From Nymphaea colorata (taxonomy: Eukaryota > Streptophyta > Magnoliopsida > Nymphaeales > Nymphaeaceae), in NCBI RefSeq assembly GCF_008831285.2, contig NC_045139.1:32957706-33021705 (forward strand): DNA of 64,000 bases. Reading direction: 5' to 3'. Positions 24,957 through 38,100 of the stretch are shown in pieces. A program made the translations under genes and the position numbers. The notes under the pieces are model-generated. The model did no database searches. It had not been told where the DNA came from and saw only the letters and a program-made list of their open reading frames with translations. Numbering within the stretch: position 1 is the first letter of the stretch; each line of letters opens with the position of its first letter.

Positions 24957-25190
24957 AAGGGTGGGCGTCGGGCTGGCCTAGGTCGGTCCATCGGGCCCGA
25001 TAGCCTGGGTTCCGGCTCGTTTGATAATAAAACATAATTTTAAATTATATTATTTAATTAAAAAATAATATATATTTTAAATTATTAGCGGACCGGGCCG
25101 AGCCGACCTGGGCCGCACCATCAGGCTCCGATCGGTTACCTAATAGGTACTCAGCCCGTGGCCCAAACATATTGTCAACCTTATTCTTGG
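24957..25190. mobile_element. GGGCC-rich dispersed repeat
   Basis: GGTGGGCGTCGGGCTGGCC opens it, and GGACCGGGCCGAGCCGACC sits in its right half, with an AT-rich centre. A sister copy, also with an AT-rich centre, lies at 25855-26200. Probably a non-autonomous DNA element; the ends are not certain. Confidence 0.4.
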
Positions 25191-25310
25191 CACCGAAATG
25201 GGCCTAAACCCTAGAGGCAAGAGAAAAAGAAGGACCGTTGAAGCCCTAAACCCTCGAGGCAAGGGAAAACATAAGAGAGCATCGGCCCTCTTCTAGGTGG
25301 TGGTTACCCC
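25187..25310 (+). mobile_element. SINE 3'-region fragment
   Basis: CCTAAACCCTAGAGGCAAGA occurs in a diverged pair and is followed by a CCCCGCTCATCCC-like end. It matches the 3' part of the SINE-like copies at 44020 and 54255. No tRNA-like head is seen here. Confidence 0.35.
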
Positions 25311-25854
25311 GCTCATCCCAATCTTGAGCATTGCCCGGACATGCGCCGATCTTTATAACATTTGCAAATTTAATTTAAATTTTAGTAACTAGTGTGACAA
25401 TTCTTGTTGTTGATAAAAGTTATGAACATTGAGGAACTTCACGCACGTCTTGTAGACGTGGAGAGAAAACCATACATGCTACACCCAATGATGAATTTCT
25501 CAATAAACAATTACTTAGGGGGGAAGAATTATGTAAAATAAAATGAAAGTTCACCCGATATAGATAATTGAGCATATAACTATATAATTAGGGTCATTTA
25601 TGCACCATTCATGCGTATAATGAAAACTCGTATTAAAACCCACTAAACCTTATCAAACGTGCAATATATATGTAAATTAAAGAAAAAAATAAGCCGGTTT
25701 TAACTTCACAAAGGGTGCAGGCTTTCGGCTCACCTAGTGCACTAAAAATTTGGATCACCTTTCGGCTCACCTTGTGGGCTCCGAGCACTTGACATGGTAC
25801 TCCAGCTTGAGGGTGCCTGCCTTGTAGAATGCAAGTCATGGTTCAGATGAGTCT

Positions 25855-26200
25855 GGTTAGGGATAGTGACATAGGCCTTGGCAGGCCGGGCCACGCCGGC
25901 CCGGTAAGAGTCGAGCTCGGGCTGGCTTGATGCCTGAAACCCGAGCATGTGCTCGGCCCAATGTTCGAAACTCCAAGTTTGGGCTCAGTTTGATTAAAAT
26001 AAAAAATATTTTTTAAATATAAAAAATATATACATTTTAATAATAAAATTATATGTTATTATTAACTAAAAATAATATAAAAAAAATTAATCGGGTTGAA
26101 TGGGGCCGGCCTAGGCCTGGTCTGATTTGGCCAGGTACCAAGTACCTGTCGGTTACTCAGGCCTGATGCCCAGGCTTAGTTAGGGATGCCGTTGGGTTCA
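25855..26200. mobile_element. Second GGGCC-rich dispersed repeat
   Basis: GTTAGGGATAGTGACATAGG opens it and GTTAGGGATGCCGTTGGG lies at its right side, with GGCCGGGCC-type words at both sides of an AT-rich core. It is related to 24957-25190. Confidence 0.4.
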
Positions 26201-26539
26201 GATCGGGTATCAGGCTTAACTGCTTTATATATGTTGGATATAAAAAACAAAAATTAGATTAAAAAATAAAATTAGATTCGGTTTTAAAAAAATGACATTT
26301 AGTTAGATTCAAATTTGATTTTAAGTAAATGCATGCCCTGATAATGAACATTTGTGTGTTCATATTTTCCTATCTCCACTATCAAAACATTTTGGAAGGC
26401 AATGATCTTAAATCTATTATTTGTTTAAACAACAGATTTTTCCTAACACAAATTTAAGTTTAACCATGAATCTTAAATATGTATCAAACATGAGGTTATT
26501 GAATCAAGTTTAGTGTTTTTTCTTTAATTGGTTTAGTTC

Positions 26540-26760
26540 CGCCGTAAAAAAAAAACACATCTTATTAAAAAAAGACACGTATAATACGTCAAAACATAGT
26601 CAGCCACACAATACCCGTACAAAATGAGTCTTTTTAAAAAAAAATGCCAGAAAATTAAAACACGAAAAAATGCGTATTATTAATTATACATGTATTATAC
26701 ACATTTTTTCATAATTTTTTATAATTTTCAGGATTTATTAAATGTTTTAAAATTTTTAAA
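26540..26760. repeat. AT-rich dispersed repeat, copy 1
   Basis: It shares words with the end of the window (63840-64000): AAAAAATGCCARAAAATWAAAA, cgTATAATACgt, and TATTATACRCATTTTTTTCA. The text is partly palindromic. No coding capacity. Confidence 0.5.
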
Positions 26761-27096
26761 AATTTGCCGAGATTTTTCCCGTTTTATTCTTGAGATATAC
26801 AACTTTGTTGTATTATACCTGAGAAATTTCTCATTATATAATAACCGTACATAGAGGTGGAGCTAGGATTTTTCTTAGGAGCGGGCCAAACGGTTGTTCG
26901 ACTGGTCAAATAGTCCAACAAATTTATCCTGATAAGACCAAACTAAATCAGAATACAAATAATACATTCAACAACTAAAGATTTTCAAATTTTTTAATGT
27001 AAATTTTTTTTTTAATTAACTAGGGTGGGGTCACGGCCTATGCGGGCCTCCCTTTCCCTCCGCACCTTTTGTACAAGTTTTTTGTGACAATGGTTT

Positions 27097-29625
27097 AAAC
27101 TCACAATGGTTGGATTTAGACTATGCAAGGCATAGTTTGAGTGAGTTAACTTTTACCTCAGATGTGTCATATGAGTATCCTGTGTGTGTCTATAGAATTT
27201 GTTTTTTCTTTTCTTCAATAAATTTGAAATCCATTTGATCCAGAAAACTAAATCTCAAAATAAAACATTGCATAATAAGTCATAACTACAAAACTTTTAA
27301 TCTCGCATTCATTTTTATCATGAGTGTATACCTAGCTCTAATACCAACGACGACAAAATCATATGCATATTTGGCAAATAGATATGTGAAAACCTAATTA
27401 TGAAAAAACGTTGCTTTCAAAAGGAAATGCAATTTACTAAAGAAGGTGTTTGTCTTGTCACTCAAACACATAAACCAAGTTTTATAAACGTATTAAAAGA
27501 GGAATGTGGCCTACACCCTTAAACACAATTTTGAAGTCAAAATATCCTTTTGCCTTTAAAATGGTGTATGAAACTTGTTTGAGTGACAATGAAGACTTGG
27601 TTTTGAAAACCTAATGTTGACAAAACAATGTTTTCATAAGTGAATGCTATTAACAGAAAATATAGTTTTTATCTTGTTATTCAAACACAAAAAACTAAGT
27701 TTATGCAGCTTACTAGGAATGTATCTTTTGGAGGAAAGGGCTACTTTGGAGGAAAAATGTTGTTTCATTTCTAAAATAGTATTCAAGGCTTTGTCTATTG
27801 ACAATCGGGTGAGCAGAGGGTTACTCCACCGCCCGAAGCGAGGCCCGAAGTTACAAGACACAAGAACATAGCGCCCACGAGAATTGAACTAGAGACCTAC
27901 TGTTCACAGGCCCCTAGCTCGATCAGCTACGCTATGCCCCTTAAGGCTGTCTATTGACAATGAAAATTTGGAAAAACAATGTTTTCAATAGAAAGTATTA
28001 TTTATGTAAAATAATGCTTTTGTCATGAGACCAAAAATCTTAGAAACTTGCCTGAAGGATGTGTTTGGTTGATGGTACCTTTAAGCATTGCTTTGGAGAC
28101 AAAATCAGTCTAGCGACTCCTGGAGGGTTACTTCTACCTCAAATGTCTCGTACATGCATCTTATGCATGTTTACAAACTTTTTTTAAAATGTGAGACCCA
28201 CTTGCTCTATAAAACTCAATATCATAATAAAACATCATAGATTGATAATAAAACATCAAATAACAGGTCTCAAGTACAAAGTTTAAAATCACATTGGTCT
28301 TTTGTCACAAGTGTAAACACATCTCTAATATTAATGTTGGTCAAAATTGTGGCACATTTGGCTTACAATTTTAAATGTTGTTTTAGAGGCAAAACAACCA
28401 TTCAAAATAATGTTTAAGGAATGTCTAGATCGGTCGAAACTAATTATGTGAGAAACCAAATTTTAACAAAATACTGCTGTAAAATAGAGATGCCATTTAA
28501 ATAAAACAATGTTTCCGTCATGTTATCCAAATGCACAATTTTTAGAAATTATTAAAAGAACATGTTTGGTGAATATCCTTGAACAAAGTTTTGAAGACAG
28601 AATATTGTTTTGCCTCCAAAATGACATCCAAAACTAAGTTTGTGCAAAAGATAATTTTGACATAAAACAATGTTTTTGTCATGTCATTCAGAGATAAAAA
28701 CCAAATTTTAAATACTTATTAAGAAGGCATGTTTTGCTCACACCCTTGAATACTATTTTGAAAGCAAAATGTCATTCCAACTCCAAAATAATGTCTAAGA
28801 CATATTTGTCTATAGTCAAAGCTAGGTAGGCAAGAAACCTAATTTTGACAAAACATCGCTTTCGAAAAAAAATACATAAACCAAGTTTTGAAAACTTGTT
28901 ACAAGGATGTATTTGATGAACACCCTTAAATGGTGTTTTAGAGACAATATTTGTTCATGGATACCCTTTACTTAGTTTTGGAGGCAAAGTGTCTTTTTGT
29001 AACCAAAACAATGTTTGAGATATGAAGGGATGACAGTTGAAACTAAGTTACAAACATAATTTTGAGAAAACATCATTCTCCAATCGAATGCTACTACGAA
29101 AAATGGCTTTTTGTCATGACATTAATATATAAAATAAGTTCTAACTAAGTTTTAGAAACTTACTAAGAGTCGGTGTTTCATTGATACTCTTAAAACATCA
29201 TCAAAGCTAAGTTTGTGAAAAACCTAATTTTTACAAAATTCTGTTTCCAAAAGAGAATATTATTTACAAGAAAGTGGTTTTGTCTTGTCTTTTAAACTTG
29301 TAAACTAAGTTTTGAAAACTTGTTAAAATGACAAGTTTGGCCAACACCCTTAAATGGTGTTGTTTTGGAGATAAATCAGTGTAGACACATCCTTAGTGGG
29401 TTAACTTCTAACTCAACGGTCAAATATGTCTACCCTTTGTGTGTTTACAAACTTTTTTTTTTTTTTTAATGTAAGACCCATTTGCTCTATAAAAGCTAAA
29501 TTTAACAATAAAACCACATATAATGAATCACAAATACCTAGTTTAATGTCATATTCACCCAAAATCATGAGTGTAAATCTATCACTAATACCAATATTGA
29601 CAAAGTTATGTACAAAAAACAGTTA
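27097..29625. repeat. Degenerate tandem array of about 1-kb units
   Basis: Three copies of a roughly 230-bp block lie at 27140-27360, 28125-28350 and 29398-29610. Each reads from a GGGTTAaCTTcTACCTCAA-like start, through GAGACCCAcTTGCTCTATAAA, to CTAATAcCAAT.TTGaCAAA. Between them, a shorter unit of about 190-230 bp repeats: AAACCTAATTTTGACAAAAC, then TTGTCATGTCATTCAAACAC, then AAGTTTTGAAAACTTATTAA. Starts are near 27393, 27608, 28456, 28645, 28838, 29060 and 29222. Copies are strongly diverged. No coding potential was seen. Confidence 0.75.
27806..27942 (-). mobile_element. tRNA-derived SINE with target-site duplication
   Basis: On the minus strand the body opens AAGGGGCATAGCGTAGCTGA, carrying a pol III A-box-like word. 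A B-box-like GGTCTCTAGTTCAATTC follows, and the end reads CTGCTCACCCG. It is flanked by AAGGCTGTCTATTGACAAT (27943-27961) and its near-copy at 27785-27805, which differs by two extra T. This is the expected size of a LINE-mobilised target duplication. It sits inside the 27-29.6 kb array. Confidence 0.85.
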
Positions 29626-30563
29626 TGTTGTCAGTAATCTAACTATTCGTTGATTCTGATAACATTGGTCTCACCATTTTTCTTTGCTCTTTGGTATTTT
29701 TTTAATTTTATGTGATCATATGATTCAAGTTATCAACTAGCTTGGCTATAAAGTTGTGATATGATATGTGATCTTTGAATATAATTTTTTCCACTACTCA
29801 ATAATTGTTATGTATTTATATGTTGTACAATATTGTTGCTTTATTATATCAATTGAGTTACTTGATATAATTCGATGTTGAATCATATCATTAACAAAAA
29901 ATTGTAACTTGGCACCCTTGCTAGAAACCATGCATTCATACAAGAATCCCTTGAACATAATCCGATTCAATGATAGACAAAGAAAAAGGGAAAAAACCTA
30001 ATGAATTTTAGTTATTAATTCATAATTTGCATTACAGCATAATTTCACTTTACATCATGACCAAGAAGTATTAATTTTGGTTGCTAGTGAACTTTCATAT
30101 AACACCAACAACAAGGTCTAGGATTAATTGCACATGCCATAACATGGTCTCAGTTTTCTTATTTATATTTTTAATTATTATGTATTATTTATTTATTTTC
30201 AAATAATGAACATGTATATAGTTTTTCTGATTGGCAGCTGAATCCCCAAATAGGCCTACCCATTGTGTCAACCGGCTCATTTTGTGGCTTAACTTATCAA
30301 GTTTCGAATTGGCAGTTTTCAAAAGTTTGGAGGTTGTATAAGATAATCCCAAAGCCATAAGGGGATTTCTAAAAATCAAACTAAGATTTGGTCCTGAATG
30401 AAACATTTTGTGTCCACGAGAGAAAGGGCAATTTAGTCTTTTTTCGAGGTCAGGGAAGGACTTCGCTTGGTTGGGGGAGTTTCCGTCTTTCTTCTGGATA
30501 CTTCGCCTTCATATATAGCCTTCTTTTCGCAGTAAATTACACGGATGTGCCCTCCATCGTGTC

Positions 30564-30571
30564 TATAAATA
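30564..30571 (+). promoter_or_regulatory. TATA box of the lysine-rich protein gene
   Basis: TATAAATA lies about 400 bases before the ATG at 30968. A G- and pyrimidine-rich leader follows, as is typical of a plant 5' UTR. The transcription start would be near 30600. Confidence 0.55.
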
Positions 30572-30967
30572 AGGGCGTAGCCTTACTTTTGTTTGTTCTT
30601 TTGGGGGGCGGAAGAAGGGAATTAGGGTTTCCTTTCTCGCTTCCTTTTCTGGGTTGCCGACCGCCGTTGCGCTTCTTTGGGTGGAAGGCCGGCGACTTGT
30701 CAACCCATCTCAGCGTTGAACGAATCTGAAATCTGGGATACCAGCGTCTGAAGATCGGATCGATTATCGGAGAAGCCGATTGCCGGTTCTTCGGGCTGTT
30801 TGCCGATCGTTTTCTTGGATATTTTGTGGAGGAATCTGTGTCTGTTTGGTGGTCGACGTATTTTTGGGTTTCTTTTTTGTTTCTCTTCTCGTTCTCGAAT
30901 CACTGATCGAGCTGTGGGAACGGATCGAAAGGTTTGAGATAGAAGGTTGTTCATAAGGTCGAGCACA

Positions 30968-33525
30968 ATGTCTCGTTGCTTTCCATATCCACCGCCTGGG
31001 TTCTTGAAAAGCAATAGCGGAGGAGCGGTTTATGAGGTTTGTAAAGAACCGCCTCTTGAATCCTCTTGTGTTTTTGCTTCCCCAGTATATGCCTGTTGGG
31101 GTTGGTTTGGTCCATGTACAGAATGAATACAATAGATCTATGACATGATATGGCGGATGTGTGGCTGAGTTATGTGATAGTCGGCTGTATGGCATGTAAA
31201 TATGGTTGTTCTAGGGTGGGGGTGTATGATGGTTGTATAATATGATAACAGGGCGGTTCTAGGGGTTGCTGTATGTTTCTCGGTTAATTCATAGCGTCTT
31301 CTCGTATGAATTCCGGAGTTGGGTCTGGTTTTTGTGATATAATGATTGGAAGAGATGGCTCGTAAGAGATTGTAATGTTATAGTAGTTTTTTGACAAATT
31401 CAAAGGGCTTATTCTTCTTGGACCGATTCATAGAATTGGGTCTGGTTATCTGTGCTATAATTATTGCAAGAGATATGGCTTCTAAGAACTTGTAATGTTA
31501 GCGTAGTTCTTGGACAAATTCAAAGGGATTATTCTTCTTGGACGGACTCATATTTGGTCAGCTTGACATATTTGTTTCTGGTGTCTGATATTGGCAGTAT
31601 TTTGGGCTTTCGTTGCACGGCTTGCATGGTATTATGATCTGCTTGAAAATTGTGGGAGCAGTTATTTGTTTCATCGCCCTGTATTCAATATTTAAATTGT
31701 TGAATTCTATAACTATCGAAATTGAGACAAATATAAGACAGAAAACATTTATCTTAAGAATGCACTTGGACTTAAGATGGTGATCGGTTATGTAAAAGAA
31801 TCAACAAGCTTGTCGGACTTTGACATCTTTCTAGTTTGACCTATTCTATGCTCTAGTATGGGCCCGACTGCAATTGCAATAGTGTTGAATAACTAGTCCA
31901 TTTCCCAATTCATAAAACCCATTCAAGGGCTTCTTCTGTTGGATGGCTATTTTCATCCCATGAACGTACCCTCTGTAACAGATTGGCTTGGATTCTTTGG
32001 CCTTGAGTTTCTTGTACATGTTCTTTATGACCCATTCGTTCTGATGTACCACCGGCTTTGTCTTTGTTCAGTAAATTCTGCTGTACCACTTGTGCCTGCT
32101 GGTGTCCCATTTCATGGATAATTGCGAATTGTTCTTAGTTGGGTTTGAAGATTGTTGGCTGACAGACAATGGAAATGAAATACTTGCTTGTTGCTGATGA
32201 GTTAGTTGAGGATGTCATTATTTGTATTACTAGAACACAACTTTGAAGCGTATCAGAACTTGTATTGTTCCATTTAACTTTTCCCCCTGATCAATTTGAA
32301 AACGCCGAGTTATACATGCTAATTTGATTATGATACTTAATAGAGTTTGTATTTTTCTAGCTACTGTTTCACTATTTTTTTTCCAGGAAGAAAGGAAAAT
32401 AATTGTGTTCAGTTCCATGTTCATGTAAAGATGCACTTGCGAACTTTGTTCTGATGTATTAAATGCTGTCCATGTAAACTTTGTGATTTTTCTATGTAAT
32501 TTTTCCTTTGAGAATTGCCTGGGCCTGGGGCTATGCTTCTACCTTTTTCCTCGCACATATGGAACTGATGGGTTCCCTTTGGTTCCCAAGGTGTTGAAAG
32601 AAAAGCAGAAGGACAAAAAAGAGAGGAAGAAAGAGAGGAAGCACAAGGGTGATAGTGAACATGGAATGGATAAAGAAAAGAAGCATGATAAGCGTAGGAG
32701 GCACAAACATGAGAGGAAGGAGAAACTGAAAGATGAAGATCATGTGGGGAGGATAAAGGAAGAAACCGAGCAGATTGAGAAGAGCTGTCTTACAGAAGAA
32801 CATGGGCAGCCTGTTGGTACTCAAAATTCGCCTGACTCTCTTGACAGTGTCGGTTACAGAGGCAAGCGACCTCTCGACTCCTCCAGCTGCCCATGTGAGC
32901 CCCCATCTCACAAGAAGCAGCGAACCACTTGCGATGCCATTGGCACCCATGGTGAGTATCTTATAATCTCTCTATCCCCTGATCTCCGAGTAATGGCTGC
33001 TTGATTGGGCACTGCTCCCTTTGTGAGCTTCACTGACCCTTCCTCCTTTGACTATCTGTAAAAGGAAAAGGACTTTGGATACGGTTGCCTATCCTGAAAA
33101 ACAGTGAACGGCAGCAATCGAGCAAGCAGGCTTGTTCCTCTTCGAGCACGCCTGTTACGCCAGCCCAAGTGCTAGAAACCTCTTCCTTCATTCAACAGAA
33201 TGCTGAAATTGCTGCTCAGAGTACGGAAAGCCAATGCAAAGGCTCAACGAGCTTTCGCCTGGAATTACAAGATGGAAAGGCTGTTGGTCACTCTTTTGAA
33301 GCTCAAATTGAAGAAAGGGCTGGTGACTATTACCCCCCCTTGCCGCAGATGCCCAGTGAGCTGATAGAGCCTGATGATCTAGAGTGGCTTTTCGGGGGCG
33401 GCGGCCAAGGTGCAGCTAGAACTTGCGAGGCTCAGAGAGAAATCGGCTATGGCGCAGTCTGGTCGCAGGCGTGTTACTTGCCATCAGCTGAAATGCATGC
33501 GCTGCCATATGTGATCCCATATTGA
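30968..33525 (+). CDS. Lysine-rich nuclear-type protein (MSRCFP family)
   Basis: Exons 30968-31036, 32591-32951 and 33065-33525 give 891 nt, 296 residues. The N-terminus MSRCFPYPPPGFLK is a conserved start shared by a plant family often labelled 'myb-like protein X' or uncharacterised (family memory). Exon 2 is a charged block, KEKQKDKKERKKERKHK and similar to about residue 90, predicted helical and nuclear-localising. The stretch after the exon 2/3 junction reads GLWIRLPILKN. The C-terminal part holds LIEPDDLEWLF, an acidic motif kept in the family. The exon 1 donor (GAG|GTTTGT) is weak, but it is the one that keeps phase. No enzyme motif is seen; the function is unknown. It ends 1.66 kb from the convergent kinase gene. 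Confidence 0.82.
31319..31554. repeat. Tandem duplication in intron 1 of the lysine-rich gene
   Basis: Two adjacent copies of about 117 bp each begin TTGGGTCTGG and contain GACAAATTCAAAGGG and TTATTCTTCTTGGAC. They are roughly 85 percent alike by eye. Confidence 0.85.
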
Positions 33526-35184
33526 GTTTGTGGAGGCACTAATTTGCCTTGTAAATACTTTGAGCGGGAACTTGGACTTCTCAAGGGTCCGTTGTACTGG
33601 GTCATGTTTTTCCCCGTTTACGTGCCCAGTGCGGTTTTTTGGTGCATTTAGTCGTGGGATAGGCATAAGAAAGTGTACAAATCAGGAACTTTGTAGCCTA
33701 ATTCTTTTCTCTTAATCAAGTCAATTTGGTAACTTTTAGCTTCAATGCTTGTGCATGCCAATGTTCGACACTTTTTTTTGTTTGAATTGAGGCTGATCTC
33801 CGGGCATAAGGGCAGCTTCATCTGGAAAGGAATGGAGACCTGATCTAGTGTTTGACACCATTCACATTTCTCACTTTTACTGGAGAACTCGCCAAACTGC
33901 TGGATTATTGGCTTGTCAAGCGTAGATTGGTCTAGTATTATGGATTTCCCTGAAAGGATTGAATTGGAAAATTTTGTAGCAAATTTGCGTCCCATTTCGT
34001 TATCTGAACTAGTTGCATCTCCGGATTCAGTACCATCTCTGCTACTCTGCTTTACGAGACATTTAGGACGTTTTCTGGTAAATCTTGGTGGGTAGGTTGT
34101 TTGACGAACCTCTCCAGGAGCATGGTCTAAACGGAAACCTGATTGTAGTTGGACATCATAAATTGATGTAGTCCATTAGGCTTACTGAAGAAAACAACAA
34201 CAGTGAATGTAAGTCGGGAACTTAATTGGGGACGGTATGCGGGATCTGAAGTATCCGCTCCTTGTTACGTATATGTGACCCATTTTTCTGGATTGTAGTG
34301 AAGATGAGAGCGGACTCAACATTGGTTACTAAAATGAACATCTGATATCAGACAAATACTATTCAGGCCTTTTAAGACTGAAAGTTTTTTAACATCTTTT
34401 GTTTGAGGAATCTGGTTCATGATTGATCAGAATAGAGTCCTTGATCGGACTCTGTGAAATGTTTAATATCTCAAATGATCCCATGGTGTCTAAGCAATGT
34501 TGCGAAACTTGGTCTTCATTGGCCGAACGACGCAAGAAACTTCTGATAGCCGAACGACGTAACAAACTTTTGATGCACCACCTGGTTGAGTGGGGCATGA
34601 GTGTCATCTTCCTTCTTCTATATGTTGATTTTCTCTGTTTTCAGAGAACATATAATTTCCTCTATGTCAATTCAGGAAACAGTTTTGTTTCTGATATATT
34701 CAGCTGGTTTGCTTAAATCTTTCTGCTACCCAATTTGCTTGAGAGACCGACTTTTCATAAACTTGCTCTGATCATGTGTACCGTTGGTTTGTGGTTTGAA
34801 ATGAAGTTGTCCTCAAACAATCTGCTTGCCGTTCTCCTGGGCAGCAAGAAAATGTAGTTGATAATTTGGGAAAAAAATTGTACCATCACCATGAAGAAAT
34901 ATAAACGACCCGTAAGACACGGATTGTATCAGCTTCAAATTTTAGTGAACCACTTCTTTTCCAAGGTAAGACTTGTGCAAAAAATTTGTTCTCTTGTATT
35001 AATTAAATGCAAACGGCAGGGAGGCTTCATTACACTCTGACCCACTTCCTTTTCAGATTCTTTGCAGGGTTATTTACAAAATCCACGCTATATGTTGGTG
35101 AAGTATTATGAATTTCTGTTTCCTTCCTGTAGCCTGTGCTTGGAGGAAACAGAAACAAGAACTATCGGGAAAAAAGAGTTCCAC
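33526..35184. other. Spacer between convergent genes
   Basis: It holds the 3' UTRs of the lysine-rich gene and the kinase gene. A short tandem repeat of about 27 bases (GCCGAACGACGcAAgAAAC, 34521-34573) is the only structure noted. No further gene was seen. Confidence 0.6.
34521..34573. repeat. 27-bp tandem repeat
   Basis: GCCGAACGACG plus a following AA.AAACTTcTGAT is repeated twice in tandem with few differences. Confidence 0.75.
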
Positions 35185-38100
35185 TCACTCGAAGCTCGAC
35201 GAACGGCTGCATCTTCCTTGCAGATAGGTTTCAATAAATTGATGGTTATTTTGCTCAATGCTGCAGGCTGAGAGAGCATCTTCTTCTACATCATGCAGTG
35301 CGACACCAAGATGGCAGCGGATATCAGGAGGCAGACATGCTTCCTCATCCTGGTTCTTTGGCTCCTTGGAGTTGGAAAGTTGTTGTCTTGCCCAGTTGAT
35401 CACATCACCATCTCCTTTTAGCAGCTTTAATATCTGGTTACCAGCCAATGCAATCAATAAGAAAACTGGGAAGAACATGGATGAACATGAAGAAGGATGA
35501 CTTACCAGATTAATCTGTGGACGCCGATGAACTGTCCTTCTTATACAGAGGGATGCAGCCATCATCGTTCTCCTTATTTGGTCCTCATCGTACTTTCCAG
35601 CCAAGCACGGATCAATAAGTTCAACTGGATTTCCTTCTTCCAGTATTGCTGTCGCCTAATGAAAATGTAGTACAAGTTGGATATATGGTAAGAAAGAGGC
35701 TTAGGGTGTGATTTGGATATATAATAGAGTGTGTGTTCGAGCTAGCCTACAAACCATGTGCCAATGAATTCAATATTCAGGTCTAGGAAGCAGGAAGAGC
35801 ACCAAAACCCTTGAGATTTTCTGTTCTCATGTTTGGGTGCATTACTGCTGATCTGACAGCAACTAGAGCTACTAAATGGAGGCTGGAAAGGCAGACTTAC
35901 CCACATGACCAAGCTCTCTTGGCCCTTTGGATTGTCATTACTGATTGGTTTTCTTCCTGAGAGAAGCTCAAGAAGAACAACACCAAAAGAGTAAACATCA
36001 ATCTTGTCACTCATTTTCCCATACATGAAATACTCAGGTGCGAGGTACCTGCACAGACTCACAGAGTAGGCCGTCCAAAGAGCATTTAGTTGAATGGCGA
36101 ATGAGCTGAAAGAAGGCGGTTTAATGCTTACATACCCAAAAGTCCCGAAGACATCATAGTGTGTAATCTCACTTGAAGTTGTAGGCGCCCAAATTGCGAG
36201 GCCAAAATCAGATAACTGCAATTCCATATTACATCACAGTTTGTATCAGAAAAATATTCATTACTGCATGAGAGAGAAGAATGTTGGAAGATTTGACATC
36301 TCTGTATTGCAACACAGTGCGCTCTCTCTCCTCCTCTCGCATGTCCCAACTAACCATGAATTACCTGTGGCTCAAAATCATCTGAAAGAAGAATGTTAGA
36401 AGATTTGACATCTCTGTGTATGACCGGTCTAGAACATCCGTTGTGCAGATAATTCAATGCCTCTGCGACACCCACAGCTATCTTAAATCGGAGCTTCCAT
36501 GGAAGTGGGGTCTTTCCTTTTCTACCTGAATTACAATGACAATGACAAAGCATGGTCAATAATAAATAAAACCAAAGAACTGACAAGCAGAACATGTAGC
36601 AAAGCTCACCATGAAGGTAATATTCCAGGCTTCCCCTGGGTAAGAAATTATATACAGAAATGAGACTGTTGTCCTCAACACAAACACCAACTAAAGAAAT
36701 AATGTTCTTGTGCTCTAAAGAACTTATGATCTCAACCTCCAAAAGAAATTCTTTCCATGCTTCCTCAGATGTTTTTAAGATCTTCACAGCCAGTGGCTTG
36801 CCATGTGGGAGCAAAACCTTGTAGACCTTGCTGCACCCTCCCTTTCCTACTAGATTGCCTGTTAGAGAGAAATTGAATAAGTAAATGTTTAGAAATTAGG
36901 CTATATGACGACTTCTGAAGCTTTAAATTATTTGTATAATTGTGAAAGTTCAATTCCTAGAAGATAAATGCATCTTCCAAGAGAATATGGTAAACTTGTC
37001 CTTCATATGATTCAAAAGAAGATCAAGGAAAGAGGCAACTGCGGGTAAAAGTGGCCTTCTGAATCCTTGTGTTTCTGTTCTCTCCTGTGAAATACCACTA
37101 TGAAAGGGCAATTTCTCCCTATTACAGATAATTGCAGTTTGTGTGGAATAATATCTTATATCTGGTCATAGATTCATAATGTCATGAGATTAAAATGCTG
37201 AAGCAGATCTTTAGATACTTTTTCTGCTTAGTAAAATGAACAGGCTTTGAAATGGGCAACATGTGAGCGGGTTTTCCAGAACCCTGAAAATCAATGGTCC
37301 AGAAACTCCAAATTTATTTCTGGCCTAAAAATAGTCACTTAGAAAACCCTGATGCACGTGCTTTTCCAAAAGAATAGGGAAAAAAAAAAGAAAGCATAAT
37401 TTAAGGTGCAACCCTGGCAAACAGACTATGTTGTTCATATTGAGGTGAACAGCCTACACCATGATGTTTTTCTTGCTTGGGTAGTTGCTGCATCAAGTCC
37501 AAAAGTCATCCCTATATATCTTTGGTGTATGTCTGCGTGTGTGCACTCATGCCACAGCTCTGAACTTTTCAGATTCTGAAACAACTTCTTTATCCTAAAA
37601 GACATAATTCCTTGAAAAAATCAATATATCAAAAGCTCAAGAGAAGGCGGCCTTGTCCTGTATGATTAGTACTGATTCAATCATGTAAGCCACAACTAGT
37701 ATCTGTTAAAAAGTAAAACAGGAGAATAGTGATCTCTGTGGAAACCTGAGGAAAATTGCGTGGACAAACTCTGGAACTCATTGTTACTGAACCGTCTCCA
37801 ACTTGAAGAGTTCCTCTTGTGGAGAACTGCCAATTCTCTGGAAAGATCAGTTCGCTGGTCCCTTTCATTGGCGTCAGCTTTCTCAAGGGAATAACTGTGC
37901 CAAGGGCTGCCGAGTGGGGATCTGTTAGGCAATTGTAATGCCCACTGAACCACTGGCATCTTCCTTGCCTCCGGACTATGTAGCCCTTCCATGCCCAAAA
38001 CAGTTGCTTTTCTAAGAAGCGGCCAACCTGGATGTTCTGGAAATTTCCTTACAAGAAGAGTCACCAACCCTGGAGCTTCTTCCATTGCCTCTTCATGGGC

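Larger units (their letters stand above)
24263..30380. other. Gene-free, repeat-rich spacer
   Basis: No exon of a known family was seen. The first part continues the element interrupted by copia. GC-rich dispersed repeats (24957-25190, 25855-26200), AT-rich runs and a degenerate tandem array (27097-29625) fill the rest. Confidence 0.65.

Noticed and set aside
27640..27871. Open frames on both strands around the SINE
   Set aside because: They cross the SINE and the array units and show no protein family likeness.
27843..27942. Possible functional tRNA gene on the minus strand
   Set aside because: A- and B-box-like words are present but the arms do not pair into a full cloverleaf, and target duplications show it is a SINE.
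30388..30729. 113-codon plus-strand frame upstream of the lysine-rich gene
   Set aside because: It spans the promoter and TATA region and has no conserved feature.
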